The notes: generated from the letters alone by a model not told the origin. Counted from the stretch's first letter, positions 24,949 to 37,661 are shown. The stretch is DNA of 64,000 nucleotides from Linnemannia elongata (GCA_036320915.1 JAXBDG010000002.1:868001-932000), one strand, 5' to 3'. Program-made: numbers and translations.

Positions 24949-25483
24949 GGCTTGTAGGTGTTTGTTGATCAAGTGGTGGAGGAAGGCGAAAGAGTAATCT
25001 CGGAAAAAGGGATTGCAGGAGGAAATGAGAAAAGAGGGGAAGAAGCTCGCAACCCCCGCTATTTGTAGTTTTTTTAACACAACGAATCAGATAAGGTTTT
25101 TTCCTTTCTGGGATTCCATCAGTGTCCAGTTGCAACGGCATTTCTTTTAGGCATTGAATGGATCATCCAGACCGCTGAGACTGGTGAGAGAACGCTTGTT
25201 TATGATGATAACGGATACCAGAGAGAGGGTACATGGAGGGGAGTTGAGGAGAGGAGGAACTGGAAGTTCAGCGAAAGACTTGTCGTCATGATGGTATGTA
25301 CTAGCATCCCAGGGCAGCACGCATCAAAAAGACCACTGCCGTTTCTGAGGAATCTGCAATTGGCGCCTTTGGGCCTAATGGTATTGTCCACTGCTTGGAG
25401 AACGCTTTCTTTATTATTTGATATCTAGTGCTGTTTAAGAACGAGGGTATATAGGAGTGGAGTTGAAAAAAAAATAGGGCGAT
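24949..25483. other. Intergenic promoter region of the ferredoxin-fusion gene
   Basis: Lies upstream of the ferredoxin-fusion start and downstream of the Prm10-like stop; both genes are on the minus strand. No further coding or structural signal was seen. Confidence 0.5.
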
Positions 25484-28034
25484 CTAAAAGTTCATGAACG
25501 TACTCTTGCGCCAGAACGGATAAACAACCAACGCCGACAAAAACACGCCAAGAGTAATAGCAACCGAAACATGAATCATCGTCAACACAAACGAAAACCC
25601 CTGCGAGGGATCGCTTCCAATGATCGCCAGAATCCCACGCACACCCACACTCCCCGGAACAAGCAGCAGCACTCCACTCAGCAAGGGGACATAACTCAAT
25701 TGGCCTGTAACGCGACCATAGAGTTGGCCTGTGACACCGACTGCGAATGCAGCAATGGCTGCTGTGATCTGGGGTCCACTCTTGAGGAACAAGGTGAAGA
25801 CAAGACCGACGGATGTGACGAGGGTCATGCCAAACCATTGGCGGAGATGGGCGTTAAAAACAATGTTGATCGATGCTGAGACAGCGGGGTAGATGAGGAA
25901 GTACCACCAGCGGTTAATCGAGTGACTGCATGCCTCGGGCGAAGCAGGTTCTGTGTGTCCTGAAACCTATTTGTCATGAGAGGAAAAGGAGCGAGTGTGT
26001 TAATTCGGTTGACCAAGAATCACAAACGAAGACAACAATATTTAAATAACGCAGGCGAGAAGTGCCAAAACTTACATAACCCCAGAGCTCAGCGCCAATG
26101 GTCAGTCCAAATCCGAGAAAGAAAGCATACATGAGGGCATAGAACATCCTCACAGCACCCGAGACAATGTTCCTACAGGACAATTCCATGATGGCCTGGG
26201 TCAACAACAAACCAGGCAGCAGCACCACTACACCGGCCAAGGCAACTGCCTCAAAGCAGACCCGATCTCCAAACGACTTTGCCAAGAACCCGACCAAAAT
26301 ACTCGCTGTAATCTCGAAAACGTTTCCGTACACCGGGAACCTAGACGCAACCACGCCAAGAACACCGACCATCAACCCACAGAATCCTGCCAGTGCCATG
26401 TCGTACCACCCACCACCAAACGCCAGTGGTGCAACAAAGGCAGACGATCCCAACCATCCCAGCAGTGTCAACCACAGTGGGAAAATGGGCGGTTCCAGGG
26501 TGACCCTTTCCAAATCCCTGTTGGCATCATCGACACTCTCGCCTCGGAGAACCGCCAATGCAATCTTGTGGACTTGAGCCAGCTTGTTCATATCCATGCC
26601 TTGAGAGCAGCGAAGGTGGCGAGTATCACTCGTATGCGTCTCAGGATCACTAAAGGAGATGGTCATAAGACCGGGCAGCAGCGCGAACGAGGCATCGACG
26701 TCCATCTTCCTGGCCAACAGAGCGCATGTCTCCTCGATTCGGTGTGCAGGTGCTCCATAAAGGATCAACGACTTTGCCATCATGATCAAGAACGACTGTC
26801 GGGTCAGGATCTCGGCAATGTCGCGGTGAATGCTCCTGTGGTCCGTCGCCGCTCCTTTGACGCTACGACTTGACTTGTGTTTCCGATGTTGCTGTGGTGG
26901 ATCCCGCTCAAAGACTGTCGAGTTACGCGGAGAGACCCTAGGTGTGGTAGTGACGGAGGGTGGAGCACTGTCTTTCAGGCTGGTCGTGGAGTTGTTCCGG
27001 GAGGTAGCACGGTAGTAAAAGCCCTTCTTGGTTTTTTTGAGCGTTGAAGAATTCTTGTTGGTCGTTGAGGGGGTCCGAGAAGGAGGAGGAGAGCCAGAGG
27101 TAGCAGCAGCAGCAGCAACGGCAGCGGCTTCACTCCGTTGAAGCTTAAGGAGTTGACTGAGGATACCACCCTTGGGCTTGCGGCGGCGGAGACCTTCTGG
27201 GGGATCGATCTGGTCGAGGTCGACTGGGTCAAAACGAGCATGTTTCTCGTCTGGGTTCTTTTCGACACTCGGGGCATCCTGGTCCATCTTGGCGTCGTAC
27301 TCGTTATCGCTGATATTTCCCTGTGCCAATTGACTCATGTTAGACTCCAGATCCAGGACGATAGCATCTTGATGACGGACCCGACTCGTGATGGCTCTCT
27401 TCAGCGAACTCAAGGAGATACCATTGTTCGACAGGTCGGTCGGCGTAACAGAAGCTGGAGCAGTAGCGGAAGAGGCAGAGGCATCAGTGGTATCGTTATG
27501 GCCATGATGGTGATGAGGGTGACTCGAGAGGTCATCCATCAGGATCTTGGAGGGTCGACGCTTAGCAGCAGCATGGACTTGAGAGAGCGTGGGCAAGGGT
27601 ACAGTTCCGGAAAAGGATCCGACAAGCCCAGGGTCTTCGATGGCTCTGGCAAATCGCTCGACTCCGAGGCTTAGCTTTTGCAACTCAGCTGTAGGGGTTC
27701 CTAGGGGAGTATCCTCGGGGGTTGAGGAGGGAGACCCTGCAGGACTGAATGGATTGATCGGTTCTAGCGGGCCTGGAAATCTCTTGGACGACGCTGATGG
27801 GAGAGCGAAGCCTGAGGATGCACCCCCTGCATGCATCTGCTGTTGGAGCTGCTGTTGTTGCTGTTGCTGCTGCTGCGGTGAGATGATATAGGGTGAGTGA
27901 GCATGAGGGACGACCGGGCTGTTAGTGGTGGCGGCAACTTGGGGTGGATCTTGAGTGAAGAGGAGACGAGGAGGAGGTGTGACTTCAGCCTGGTTTTGAT
28001 GGCTTCCCGTCGAGCTAGTGGATTGATCTGCCAT
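25484..28034 (-). CDS. PRM10: Prm10-like membrane protein with ThrE (threonine/serine exporter-type) domains
   Basis: Two exons, 28034-26076 and 25966-25484, give 813 residues. The first ~380 residues are cytosolic-looking: Ser/Thr/Pro-rich, with a short poly-Gln run and basic patches. From ~390 comes the ThrE-type domain (LTRQSFLIMMAKSLILYGAP, then FALLPGLMTISF) with about five hydrophobic helices. Exon 2 adds the second ThrE-like half (LIYPAVSASINIVFNAHLRQ, then VGVRGILAII) with further helices. Yeast Prm10 and the bacterial ThrE exporters share this arrangement. Transport of small amino acids is a family-based guess, and the substrate is unproven even in yeast. An upstream in-frame Met exists at 28268, but the Phe/Ser-rich stretch it adds looks like leader sequence. 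Confidence 0.82.
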
Positions 28035-28938
28035 TGCTCCTTTTTTGTAAAGCTGATTGATGTGATTCGATTTAAAAGAGGATGTGAGGGTGAAGAGAGG
28101 GCAGTTGGAGAAGGTGGAGTAGAGAGGGGGAGGGCTGAAGGAGTGAGAGTGAGAAGAGGAGGGAAAAAAAAGAAACGGAATTGAAGAATGGCGAGCGAAA
28201 CGGCTCTTTTTGTTCTTGTGATGGCCCCTACAACTTAAGAGGTAGTCTGATCTGGGTGTATGTGTCAACGACCAAGGACAAGGATTGTTAAAGAGAGAAG
28301 GTCCAGAAACTAATAGGCTTTTTTAGACTTTTCTTCGTACTCTCGATCTGTATGTTAGAGAGAGAGAAAGAGAGAGAGAGCAGTTCAGGTGAAGAGAAGA
28401 AGAACAACCGTCATTGGTCACACATCCGATTTGTGCCTCCTGCAGAAGCACGCCTCTCGCCAGGGCAGAAGTGACGGAGTATCAACAGGATCAGGATCGG
28501 ATGCCAAAAAAGAAGGAAATGAAGCCTTCTGGACGTTGTGTGGTGCGAGGACAGTGTGCCTGAATCGATCGCAAGGGGTTTGCTCGATATGAGGGCATCA
28601 TTACACCCTGTTGACAAACAATCCCGCCCTTTATACCACCTGTTCCCTCGTGGATTCCACGCCTTGTCGTAAACAAACACATAACAAAAAATAAACAAGC
28701 AAGCAACCTTCCAACTCATCAACCTTCCTCGTTATGATGAATGATGTCTTGAAAACCATAGTCTCATTCATTTCAATTAAAAGGAATTCTCGCTTGTGGC
28801 TTTTTCTTCCTTGTCCTGGCTTTATGGAGCGATTCTTGACACCAAAGTTGTCTCTCCCCTAATTTGCTTTTTTCCTTCACACTCCCCAACCTCGAACCCC
28901 GCTTTCTTCTCTTCAAAAAACAACCCCACACGCAAAAT
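28035..28938. other. Divergent promoter region with GA microsatellite
   Basis: Between the Prm10-like (-) and cobalamin adenosyltransferase (+) starts. It contains a (GA)n run at 28357-28380 and a C/T-rich stretch just before the + strand start codon. Nothing gene-like was seen. Confidence 0.55.
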
Positions 28939-30140
28939 ATGTTTTCCAACGCGTTTCGATCGACAGTGCAGTTGCGTGCAAGCGTCTGTTCCTTCTCCAC
29001 CACGAGGTGCGCACACCCCTTGCATCCTCGTATCCCTTTCCCCACGCACTGCGCATAATATTTCCAAGTAGCAAATGATTGATCTCTCATCTCTATGAGC
29101 AATAGACTACTCCTAGCGGGAAGACCCAAGATCTACACTAAGACTGGTGACAAGGGAACATCGGCTCTGTTCACAGGCGAACGTAGACCAAAGGACGATG
29201 TCGTCTTTGATGCTCTTGGTAACTATGACCAATACTGTTGTTCCTCAGAAAAGATTCTCACGCTTTACTACCTATTGCATTTTGACAGTATCATCCCAAC
29301 CGCTTTATTTACTATCCGTCCGCCTCCGATATTCTATTGCATGTGTTTCCTATAGGTACCAACGACGAACTGTCATCCTCTATTGGGTACGCTACTACAC
29401 CTCTACTTGCAACGGTCGGGATGGTATCCACAAACTCGTATCCCTGCTCTACCCCTCTACTGAGAGACTAACCTCATAATCGCCGTACTTTGCTATCTGA
29501 ACACCATTACACATAACAGCCTAGCTCGCGAGTTCTGTCTGGACCAAGGAGACGGTGTCCAAGGAATCGTTGGCCAACTGGAACAGATTCAGTGCCTTTT
29601 ACAGGATGTGGGATCAAACATTGCTACGCCTCGCGACTCTGCAACTGCACCTCGGTTGGCCCGTACAGAATTCGATGCTGACGGGCAACACGTTGAGGAC
29701 CTCGAGACCTGGATTGATGCCATGGACCAGGAATTACCTCCGCTGACCAGTTTTATTCTGCCTGTAAGATACCATTTGCCCATTCATGCGTTTTATGAAC
29801 TTGCACCACATCTGTGAAACGGACATTCCTATGAGTAGGTGATCAGCCTGATTAATTAATTTGAAACCTTCATACGTCTTTTGATCACTAGTCGGGAGGA
29901 AAGGCGGCGGCGGCGTTACATGTGGCAAGGTCTGTAAGTCGTCGCACAGAGAGGATGATCGTGCCTCTGGCTCAGGAACAAAGGGTCGACAGGAGTGTTG
30001 CAATCTACCTGAACCGACTCAGCGACTATCTGTTCACATGTGGTCGATATGCTGCCATGAAGGCCGGTCGTCAGGAAGTCGTGTACAAGAAGCCTAGGGC
30101 GCCACGCGTCAAGAAGACCTCTCCTGTTCCTGAAGAATAA
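28939..30140 (+). CDS. MMAB: ATP:cob(I)alamin adenosyltransferase, PduO/MMAB type
   Basis: Exons 28939-29006, 29106-29218, 29356-29386, 29520-29763 and 29892-30140 give 234 residues. The leader [19 protein letters not shown] looks like a mitochondrial presequence. The body has the PduO signatures [46 protein letters not shown] and [15 protein letters not shown]. The enzyme transfers the adenosyl group of ATP to cob(I)alamin, making the cofactor of methylmalonyl-CoA mutase. Most Dikarya lack this pathway, so its presence supports an early-diverging fungus. The third exon is 31 nt. A short Lys/Arg-rich tail ends at PVPEE. The reaction is well established for the family. Confidence 0.93.
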
Positions 30141-30206
30141 ATTCTGCAGCAAATTCTTCTAATATTCGTTTATTCAAGTCAATGGCTCAGAAAAACACAT
30201 CCTCAT

Positions 30207-31245
30207 CTAAGCCTTAGGCTCGGCAGGGATGGTCTCCTTCAAAAAATTCAACAAGTCTCTAATCTCCTGTGGGGAAGACCCATGTCCCAAGTTGCGGTAG
30301 GTGGTAAACCGGACATCAAATTTGTTCTTCTTCAACAGTTCGACCGAATGCACGCCATAGTCGTAGCGGACCACCTGGTCGGCATCTCCATGTCCCCAGA
30401 AGATGGGTGTCTTGCGGTTAGCATCCGAAGCCATGTTCATGATTTTCTTGTGCAGGGGCATGTATCCACTCAAAGAGACGATTCCGGCAAACTTGTATTC
30501 GGCAGTCAGTCCAGTCAACAAGCCCATAACGCATCCCTGTGAGAAGCCTCCAATGACAATGCGGTTGGCGGGGATGTTGTTCTGCTCAACCTCCTCACGA
30601 ATAATCTGCATCACTATTAGTGTTTAGAGTGCAAAGAATTTGTTACAACACATTCCTGGAAAGAACTTGGTATTGGTTAGGCGATAAGGAATTCCTGCTT
30701 GAACGAAAAAATTGCTGTGATACCTTGCTGGCGCGACTTAAGCATGCCGGCCTCGTCCTGATCGGTATCAATGGTCGACAAGGCCTTGATGTCGTACCAG
30801 GAGGGCATGGCCATGCCGTAGTTCAAGGTCACTGGCATATCAGGAGCGTTCGGGAAGATGAACTTGACATGGGGCAAATGTCTTCCAAGCTATTTCAAAA
30901 ACAGACATTGGCACAAAGGAATATTGTGAGACATAGGGTTGAAGGTATATTTCCGCATGAAGCGATTCGCAAGTTCTCTCCCGTTTGTTCTTACCTCCTC
31001 TCCGACGGGAGCCCTAATAGTTCCATGGAATTTGTAAAGAAAAATGGGGGGGCGTTAGTTGCCCTGGTTCAGTTTGAACGTCAAGTCTCTCCAACGGTGA
31101 ACGGGTACAAGGTGTGAAATGGGGAAAGGATGACTTGCCAGCCGTGACCAGAGTCTCCAAGTCCGTGTATGAAGATGACGGTAGCGGAATGCTTGGCGGT
31201 GGCCTGGTGGACGACCGATGTCAGCTTCTGGAGAGTGGATGCCAT
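30207..31245 (-). CDS. APT1: Acyl-protein thioesterase / lysophospholipase (alpha/beta hydrolase)
   Basis: Exons 31245-31139, 31013-30995, 30889-30724 and 30613-30207 give 232 residues, the usual size. Motifs: FIHGLGDSGHGW (oxyanion region), FIFPNAP, the nucleophile elbow GGFSQGC, the acid in HGDADQVV, and the catalytic His in LGHG. It removes palmitoyl groups from proteins or acts on lysophospholipids. Intron 1 (31014-31138) appears to begin with GC (GCAAGT). Only that donor keeps the frame and gives GHGWAPVGEELGRHLPHVKF-like continuity, and no nearby GT does as well. Exon 2 is a 19-nt microexon coding for APVGEE. The gene is head-to-head with the Gly/Ala-rich orphan. Confidence 0.92.
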
Positions 31246-31651
31246 TGCTTGGTGAATGAAGGGTTCTTTGATTGAGTTGAAGGAGGGAAGAGAAGGAGGG
31301 TTCAGGGACAGCAACCCAACTCTGGGGTTGTTGGCTGTACAATCTAAGACAACCAGAGTTGATGAACAGCAGTCATGATATTCTCTGCAGGACATGCGAT
31401 GAGAGGAAGCTACATCTTTCGATCGCGTCTAACCCGTCAAAGGAGGTTTCTGACCAAGAGTTCCTCAGAACAAGCGCATAAAGAAAAATGTCTCGTCCAA
31501 ACCAGCAAAGACATACAATCCCGGTTCTTCATTTTTCTTTCTCTAATTTATTCCTTCAAACTCGTTCGCATTCCTCACCCCACTCAACAACTCTACCTCT
31601 CACACAAATTCCCCACTCCTACTTCAACAAACAACCTTTCACACACCCAAC
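31246..31651. other. Divergent promoter region
   Basis: About 400 bp between the thioesterase (-) and the orphan gene (+). The side next to the + strand start is C/A/T-rich with few G, a typical leader in this window. Confidence 0.55.
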
Positions 31652-32782
31652 ATGGATAAGGTCGCCCCCCTCCTCATGAGCTTCCTCGACCAGCAGGCTC
31701 GCCCTCAAGTCCAGTCAAAGGTCACAGAGCAGCTCAACACCACTAAGGGTGATCTCAAGAACGACCTCCCCAACACCATCCTTAACTACCTTTCCGGCAA
31801 GGACGCTCACGACGGTGCCGGCGGCAACCCCATGATCTCCCAGTTGGTCTCGTCCCTCGGCCCAAACCTCCTCAAATCCGTCTCATCCGTCACCAATGCC
31901 ACCGTCGACACTGCCTCTGAGGGCATGGACACCCTCCTCACCAACGGCATCATGAACATTGCAAAATCTGTCCTCACCCAAGGAGCCACCAACGCCAACG
32001 GTGGGCCTGCTGAGACTGGTGGAATCAACTTTGATTTCTTGAAGAGCGGAAAGGAGGGCATGGTTAACACGACCATGGCCGCCTCTGAGCCCGTCATCAA
32101 GCAGGTCAGTGAGAACATGTCGGCCAAACTCTCCTCGGCCATCCCCGGCGCTATTGGAAACGCCCTTCAGAGCATGATGAGCCAACAGGCTGGGGGTGCT
32201 GGTGGTGCCATGGGTATGGCCGCTGGTTTGATGTCGTCCTTTATGAACCATGGTAACACAACCGCTCCCGCCAACCCCGCTGGTGGTAATGCCCCTGTTG
32301 CCGGTGGTAACGGACCCATCCAACAGCTCTGCCAGAGCATGTTGGGACCCAAGATTGCCATGCTTCTCAAGCCCTTCTTGGCCAAGTTTGAGGCCCAGAT
32401 GGTAAAGCAGCATACGTTTTCTCTCTCGACTCTGAACATTGTTTTTCCTTTCAACTTATTCATCAAGAATTGCAAAAAAAACAGAGGCTTTTTTCTAACA
32501 CAGATTTGCACCCTCTCTTTTCCATACTAATAATAGGCCCAGACCTTGGAGAGGGAGCTCCGCGAGAAGGTCTTCTCGTCCGATTATATCAAGTCGACCG
32601 TGATGGGCATGCTCACCGGAGGTGGACAAGGTGGTGCTGGAAATGCTCTTCTTGGAGGCGTCATGAACGCCATGATAGGCGGTCACGGCGGTGCCAACAA
32701 CGCAAACGGTGGCCAACAGAGCGGTCAAACTTCTGCAATGAATGCCTTAGGCAGTCTTGCCAGCTCCTTCTTGAAGAAGTAG
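31652..32782 (+). CDS. Gly/Ala/Ser-rich protein of unknown function
   Basis: Two exons, 31652-32401 and 32537-32782, give 331 residues beginning MDKVAPLLMSFLDQQ. I do not recognise the family. Codon use in exon 1 is strongly biased to C-ending codons, as in highly expressed genes here (histone H3, eL33, FKBP). The sequence alternates helical, Met/Leu/Val-containing segments with Gly/Ala/Asn spacers. There are repeats of a loose motif ending in Gly-rich turns (NPAGGNAPVAGGNG; GGGQGGAGNALLGG; GGHGGANNANGG). No signal peptide is evident. The helical parts could be amphipathic or lipid-associating, but that is speculation. The coding call is firm because both exons are open and biased; the function is open. 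Confidence 0.8.
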
Positions 32783-33339
32783 GCTTGTTTCGTTTCCATC
32801 TCTATCATCTCTAGTGAAATAGGGCCTTCGGAAAAAGATCGGGAACCAATGCGTGTCGAGATTTCTCAATTGTAAATAGATTACATCCATTAAAAGGTTA
32901 ATATTTACTCTTTTCTCAGTGTCTTCAAGAAGGCAACTACTACTTAAACTTCGTTTCTCTGTTGAGTAGGTTACTCTCTGAGTGAAACTGGGGTTGAATA
33001 GAAGCTTGCAATTTGAGCCGCTGTGTGCTTGTCAAAAGCTATGAACAATCGTAGACGCATGCCATCTGTTGGTAAATAATACAATGTCATCTTCCGTCAG
33101 CATAACCTTGTAGCGAATAAACCCAGTAGGGATTGTCAATTGTAAAGCTCCCAACTTTCAAGCATTGTATGTAAGTGTGAGTGTGGCACTGATTTTTTTT
33201 TGGTGGCGACATTGATAGACCGCATATCAGCCTAGCACGAAAGATTGAAAAGCAAGTACCCCTTAAATAATTTGTGTCAATTTAGTGAATCGCCTAGATC
33301 AGGCCGTGAGCTTCCTCCCTTCTCTCAATTTTAGCAACA
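32783..33339. other. Intergenic region
   Basis: 3' flank of the orphan and promoter side of eL33, both on the plus strand. AT-rich with no reading frame of note; C/T-rich sequence precedes the eL33 start codon. Confidence 0.55.
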
Positions 33340-34680
33340 ATGAGTCGGTATGTGCTTGCGGACCATAAGACATCCACCTATGGGTGTAGAAATCCAAGCA
33401 CAATCCATCGATCAATCCATCGAGCACCACGCCAACAACCAGGACGGGATCCCTTACGACAATATCATCATCATCCATGCTACACCTATATCCATCGTCA
33501 ACACTCTTGAAAAAATACTCATCCGCAGGAGATGGGTTGGAGGCTACTTTTGGCTGGGAGGAAGAGCCATCATCGACTAGCCTGCCAGACCCAGCTGCTC
33601 TTTGCTTGACGGAATCGACAAAACTGAACCGGCAACGATCACGGAGAAGAAGAGACATCCATCGACACCTTTTTCTTTCGGCACAGAAACCAGGCTTGAA
33701 CAAGCAGGAATTCATGGCGAAACTATGATTCACAACCCGATCACACTCGACCAAGCTCAACCTCTTTAACGTACGATTCAACAACCTGCCAACTGTCTAC
33801 AGGCAACAACGCTAGTCAGAAAAATCCTTACAGAACTCAACAGCGACACTAGCAACAGCAGCAGTGATGGAAGGCTTGAGCAACCTGGGACAAAATAGAC
33901 ATCTACTTTTGTTGCAGTGCGATGGTTCGAGCGATCACCCACACCAACAGCAGACAACTCGTTTACCTCGCTCAGGACAGGAGTAATAACACCAACTACT
34001 TTCAGGAGACTCTACCACCTCCCTTTCCTTTCACCTCTCCGACTTCTACTTGTGCCCAGGACCTATCCGCTAACCTCTCTCCCAACATATCTCTTCCCGT
34101 TCGTTCACTTTTAGTCTTTACGCTAAAGGTCGTGTTCTTGGATTCAAGCGCGCTAAGCGCAACCAGCGCCCCGACATCTCCCTCGTCCAGATCGAGGGTG
34201 TGAAGACTGCTGCCGATACCGAGTTCTACCTCGGCAAGCGTGTCGCTTTCGTCTACCGCGCCAAGCGTGAGGTCAACGGCTCCAAGATCCGCTGCATCTG
34301 GGGCCGCATCACCCGCGCCCACGGTGGTTCCGGTGCTGTTAAGGCCCGTTTCCGCAACAACTTGCCCGCCAAGTCGTTCGGTGCCTCCGTCCGCGTCGTA
34401 CGTTCATTGTTCTGTTTTATGTTGCTTCAGGAGATGCGCTACTTGATTGCTGCAGGTGGTCAAATACTTACCAAACAATTCGTTTTCTTTTCTCTTCTCT
34501 ATGTGGATCGACTTTTTTCATGGATCTCAACAGATGATGTACCCTTCCAGGTATGTTAATAACACCAACTGTTTTCGCACTCTACCAACTCGTTTTCAAA
34601 GAAACAACATACCTATTGTCAATGATCATCAATTAACGTCTTTCTGTTCTTATTCTGTTCTTCCTGTCTCTAGAGTTTAA
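33340..34680 (+). CDS. RPL33: 60S ribosomal protein eL33 (L35A)
   Basis: Exons 33340-33347 (8 nt), 34115-34397, 34534-34550 (17 nt) and 34674-34680 (7 nt) give 104 residues. The joined start is [18 protein letters not shown]. Family motifs follow: [58 protein letters not shown] and the end MMYPSRV. The 767-nt first intron, right after codon 3, fits the ribosomal-protein habit of a long intron near the start codon. Codon bias is extreme and C-ending in exon 2. Three of four exons are under 20 nt, so automated predictors may miss them. No snoRNA box motif was recognised in the long intron. Confidence 0.93.
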
Positions 34681-35088
34681 GTTTCTAGTCCGTAAATAAA
34701 CCCGTGGAGCAATTATCGACTCTGACAATTAAAAAATACACAAAGGCGCAACTCAACTGGAACCGTCCTCAAAAAAACCAACTCTCGGATCACTGTTGTC
34801 TTCAGCAAGCGTTTTGACATATGTGTGTGTGTGTATGGGATTTATTATGGAGAGGCTGCACAGGAATTGATGGTGGTCATTAGAAAATGGGCGAAGTTGT
34901 TTTCCGTCAGGGGTGGGGAGCCATTGATAAAACGAAAAATGAGGGAAGTCAAAGGCACTAATTGACGGCCTGGGGGAATGGTTTGTCGCTCCAAAGCGTG
35001 CCATGAAAGAAAGAGTAGTGTTGCCAACGGACAGATCGCACTGCTTTAAAATCAAGAGCACCCTGAAAAATTACAATGCGGTGATTTA
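34681..35088. other. Convergent 3' region
   Basis: Between the stops of eL33 (+) and Rad18 (-). It holds a short TG run near 34820 and no gene-like signal. Confidence 0.55.
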
Positions 35089-37251
35089 TTAACTCGACGT
35101 TGACCTTGATGGTGCTGTTTCGGCTGTCGTCGTTGTGCTGTTCTCAGCAAGCGCCTTCTCTTTATCGGCCTGGAGTCTATTCCGAACCTCAGCGATGAGT
35201 TCAGCATACTCGTCCGCATACTTGGCAGCGTGCGCGAACGCCGACGCTGATGCAATGGCCACACTGACCGCATTGTTGTTGGCCGGGTTCGGGACAAAGG
35301 CCGTTGAATTCGAACGCCCATTACTTGACTGAGACGAAGGCGGGGTTGCTCCTGGAGAGTCCATTGCCGCTTCCCCAGCAGCAGCAGCAGTAGCATCCTC
35401 CTTTGCCTGCCGTTTCGCCTCTTTGGTAGCATGGATCTGTCGTTGGGCTTGTTGCTGTTGTTCGAGAATCCTGCGTTGTGTCTCCTTGACTTCCATGTCT
35501 TTTTCATAGGCTCGCTCCCACACCTGCATCGCCTTCATCAACTCGGCCAATGGCTTGGGTCGCGTAGAATCGCAGTTGGCGTTGAAGATAGTCGTGTACT
35601 CAGCGTGTCTCTTTGCCATCAGTGTCTTGTCTCCATTCGTTTGTAATCCCAATTCCTAGGTTCCCAGAATAAATTATTAGTCTCGATTGCTGTCAAAACG
35701 ACGATCGAGGAGTAAACAGAATGACTAAATAATTACCTGTAACTTTTTCCGGAGCTGCTTGTCGTTGAGAAGACTGTATGTGAGCTTTGGTATCCTCTTC
35801 GGCTCAGGCGCTGCTGGTGTCGGGGTAAACTTAGGTTGCCTGGGCACCGTTCCGTTCGATGACGATTGCGGTTGCCACTGCATAGTCGACTGTCGCGCTG
35901 GAGAGTTTGGTATACTTGACTTAGAACCGCCTGACCGGCCTGGTGTTCCTGGCTTTGTCAATGCGCTATTGGTTTCCGGGACAACCTCTCGGGTCGATGT
36001 ACCTTGTTTGGTATATACAGCAATGACTGAAGCTGGCTGCTTTGTAATCACGCTATATGAAATCGTGTAGTCTGGGTCTGTTCGCCCTGCCAGACAAAAC
36101 TTGTCCAGATGTGTGTTGGTGTATGGTTCAGGGATACCCTTCTCGCAAATGGGACATGCAACAAGATTTGGACCTATGACAGGCGATGAAGCAATTGATG
36201 TGACCGAGGTTGTTGTTGTTGAGGAAGTGATATTTGTGCTGTAGCTGGGTGATGCTTGTACTTCCGCTGGTGCTGAACTGTGAAAATGATCTGAGACAGT
36301 GCCTGATGACGGTTCCTGCTTTGTTGAGTTGGTTGCCTCGTAGCGCTCGTCTGCCTGCGACGACTGCGACGATTGTGATGTTTGTTCCGCACGTCCACCT
36401 CTTGACCGAAGAACCGGGCCTAATATTCAGGAGTGAGAAATCGGTATTGTGAGTTTCCGCGAGTATCGATATTGCCATTTCATAGCGTCGTTGCTTGCAA
36501 CATGAACAAGGACTCTACGAGCACACACCTGAAGAGCGAGAGACATTCTTTCCCTTATGCCTCAATGGAGATGAATCGCGGTGGTTCAAGACAAAGTCTT
36601 CATCTTTGTCATCATCCAGTGAGACCTGACTCATGGCAATGTCGGCGTGATCCTGACTACTAGAAACATTCCTATTGGTGATCCGGGTGGATGTCCGCCG
36701 GCGCTTTTGCTGAGGACTGTCATAGTCAATGTCCATGCTTTCTTCCTTGACAAACTGAGGGGGTGGCACCGGTTTTACTACTGGTTTGGGCCGCACAGCT
36801 TCCATGAGTGTGTTGAGCAATAGCGATCTATGAATCAATGAGCCGAAAAATGCCCGAGCGTACAACGAGCAACGTTAAGCTATGTCAGTTATTTTTTGCC
36901 ACCAGTTGCCACCAATTTGCAGGAATGCTCGACTGTATCAATTAAGAAAGCTTCTTGAGTTAAAGAAACGAGAGGTCCTTACCTGCAGTCACCAAAGTTG
37001 TTTGCAATCTCGTCCAAGGCAACGTTACGGCGCATTTGAGAGGTGGAGGTGGCGACCCTGCAAGCCGGACACGAGGACTCCTTGTCGAGATGTCGACGGA
37101 TACATTCTGAACAAAAGTTGTGAGAGCACTGCAGCACAACGGCTGCTCGGAGGAGTTCTTTGCAGATGGGACAACGAAGGTGCGAGTCGATTTCCCGGAG
37201 AGATTTGAATTCGATGGGCCAGTCGGAGGGATCGGTTATACCCTCGCTCAT
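35089..37251 (-). CDS. RAD18: Rad18 E3 ubiquitin ligase
   Basis: Exons 37251-36983, 36827-36529, 36419-35737 and 35655-35089 give 605 residues. The RING finger is complete: C27, C30, C42, H44, C47, C50, C61, C64. A UBZ4-type C2HC zinc finger follows with C278, C281, H293 and C298. A SAP-like DNA-binding segment lies near 402-440 (LTYSLLNDKQLRKKLQ joined to ELGLQTNGDK). The C-terminal part is Gln/Ala-rich, with a helix rich in EAK. With Rad6, Rad18 monoubiquitinates PCNA to start translesion synthesis; this is the established family role. The long Ser/Thr/Gln-rich stretch between RING and UBZ is probably disordered. The gene is head-to-head with the snoRNA host transcript. Confidence 0.92.
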
Positions 37252-37661
37252 GGTGGGGAATAGGATGGTAGAGTAGAAGTAGGTGGCAACAGCGAAGCGA
37301 GTTGAATGAAAGGCGAGAGGAGAAAGTCAACAAACACAAACAGGCGTGTACGTGAAAAAGGAGGCAGAACGCGCCCTGAGAAAGTAAACCGTACAGAAAA
37401 TGAAATGTGTGGCTTGACGTGAGTCTGACTGTTGATGTGCGTTGATCAACCATAATAAATAGTTGCCGCGCGAAAAATTTTCCCTTCAACCCTTCACTTT
37501 CCTCCCACTACACACCCACCCCCCACCTCCCCTTGCTTCGTCCTTGAGGGAAGGGCGCCTTCGCTTTGAAACGAGCTTCTGGCGTCCTCACTCTCAAGGA
37601 CCTGGAATATTCTATTGGTAAGCACCCTTCCGACACATTCTTTTTTCTCATCCCTTTGACG

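Noticed and set aside
33348..34114. Possible snoRNA in the long eL33 intron
   Set aside because: No box C followed at suitable distance by box D with closing stem was found.
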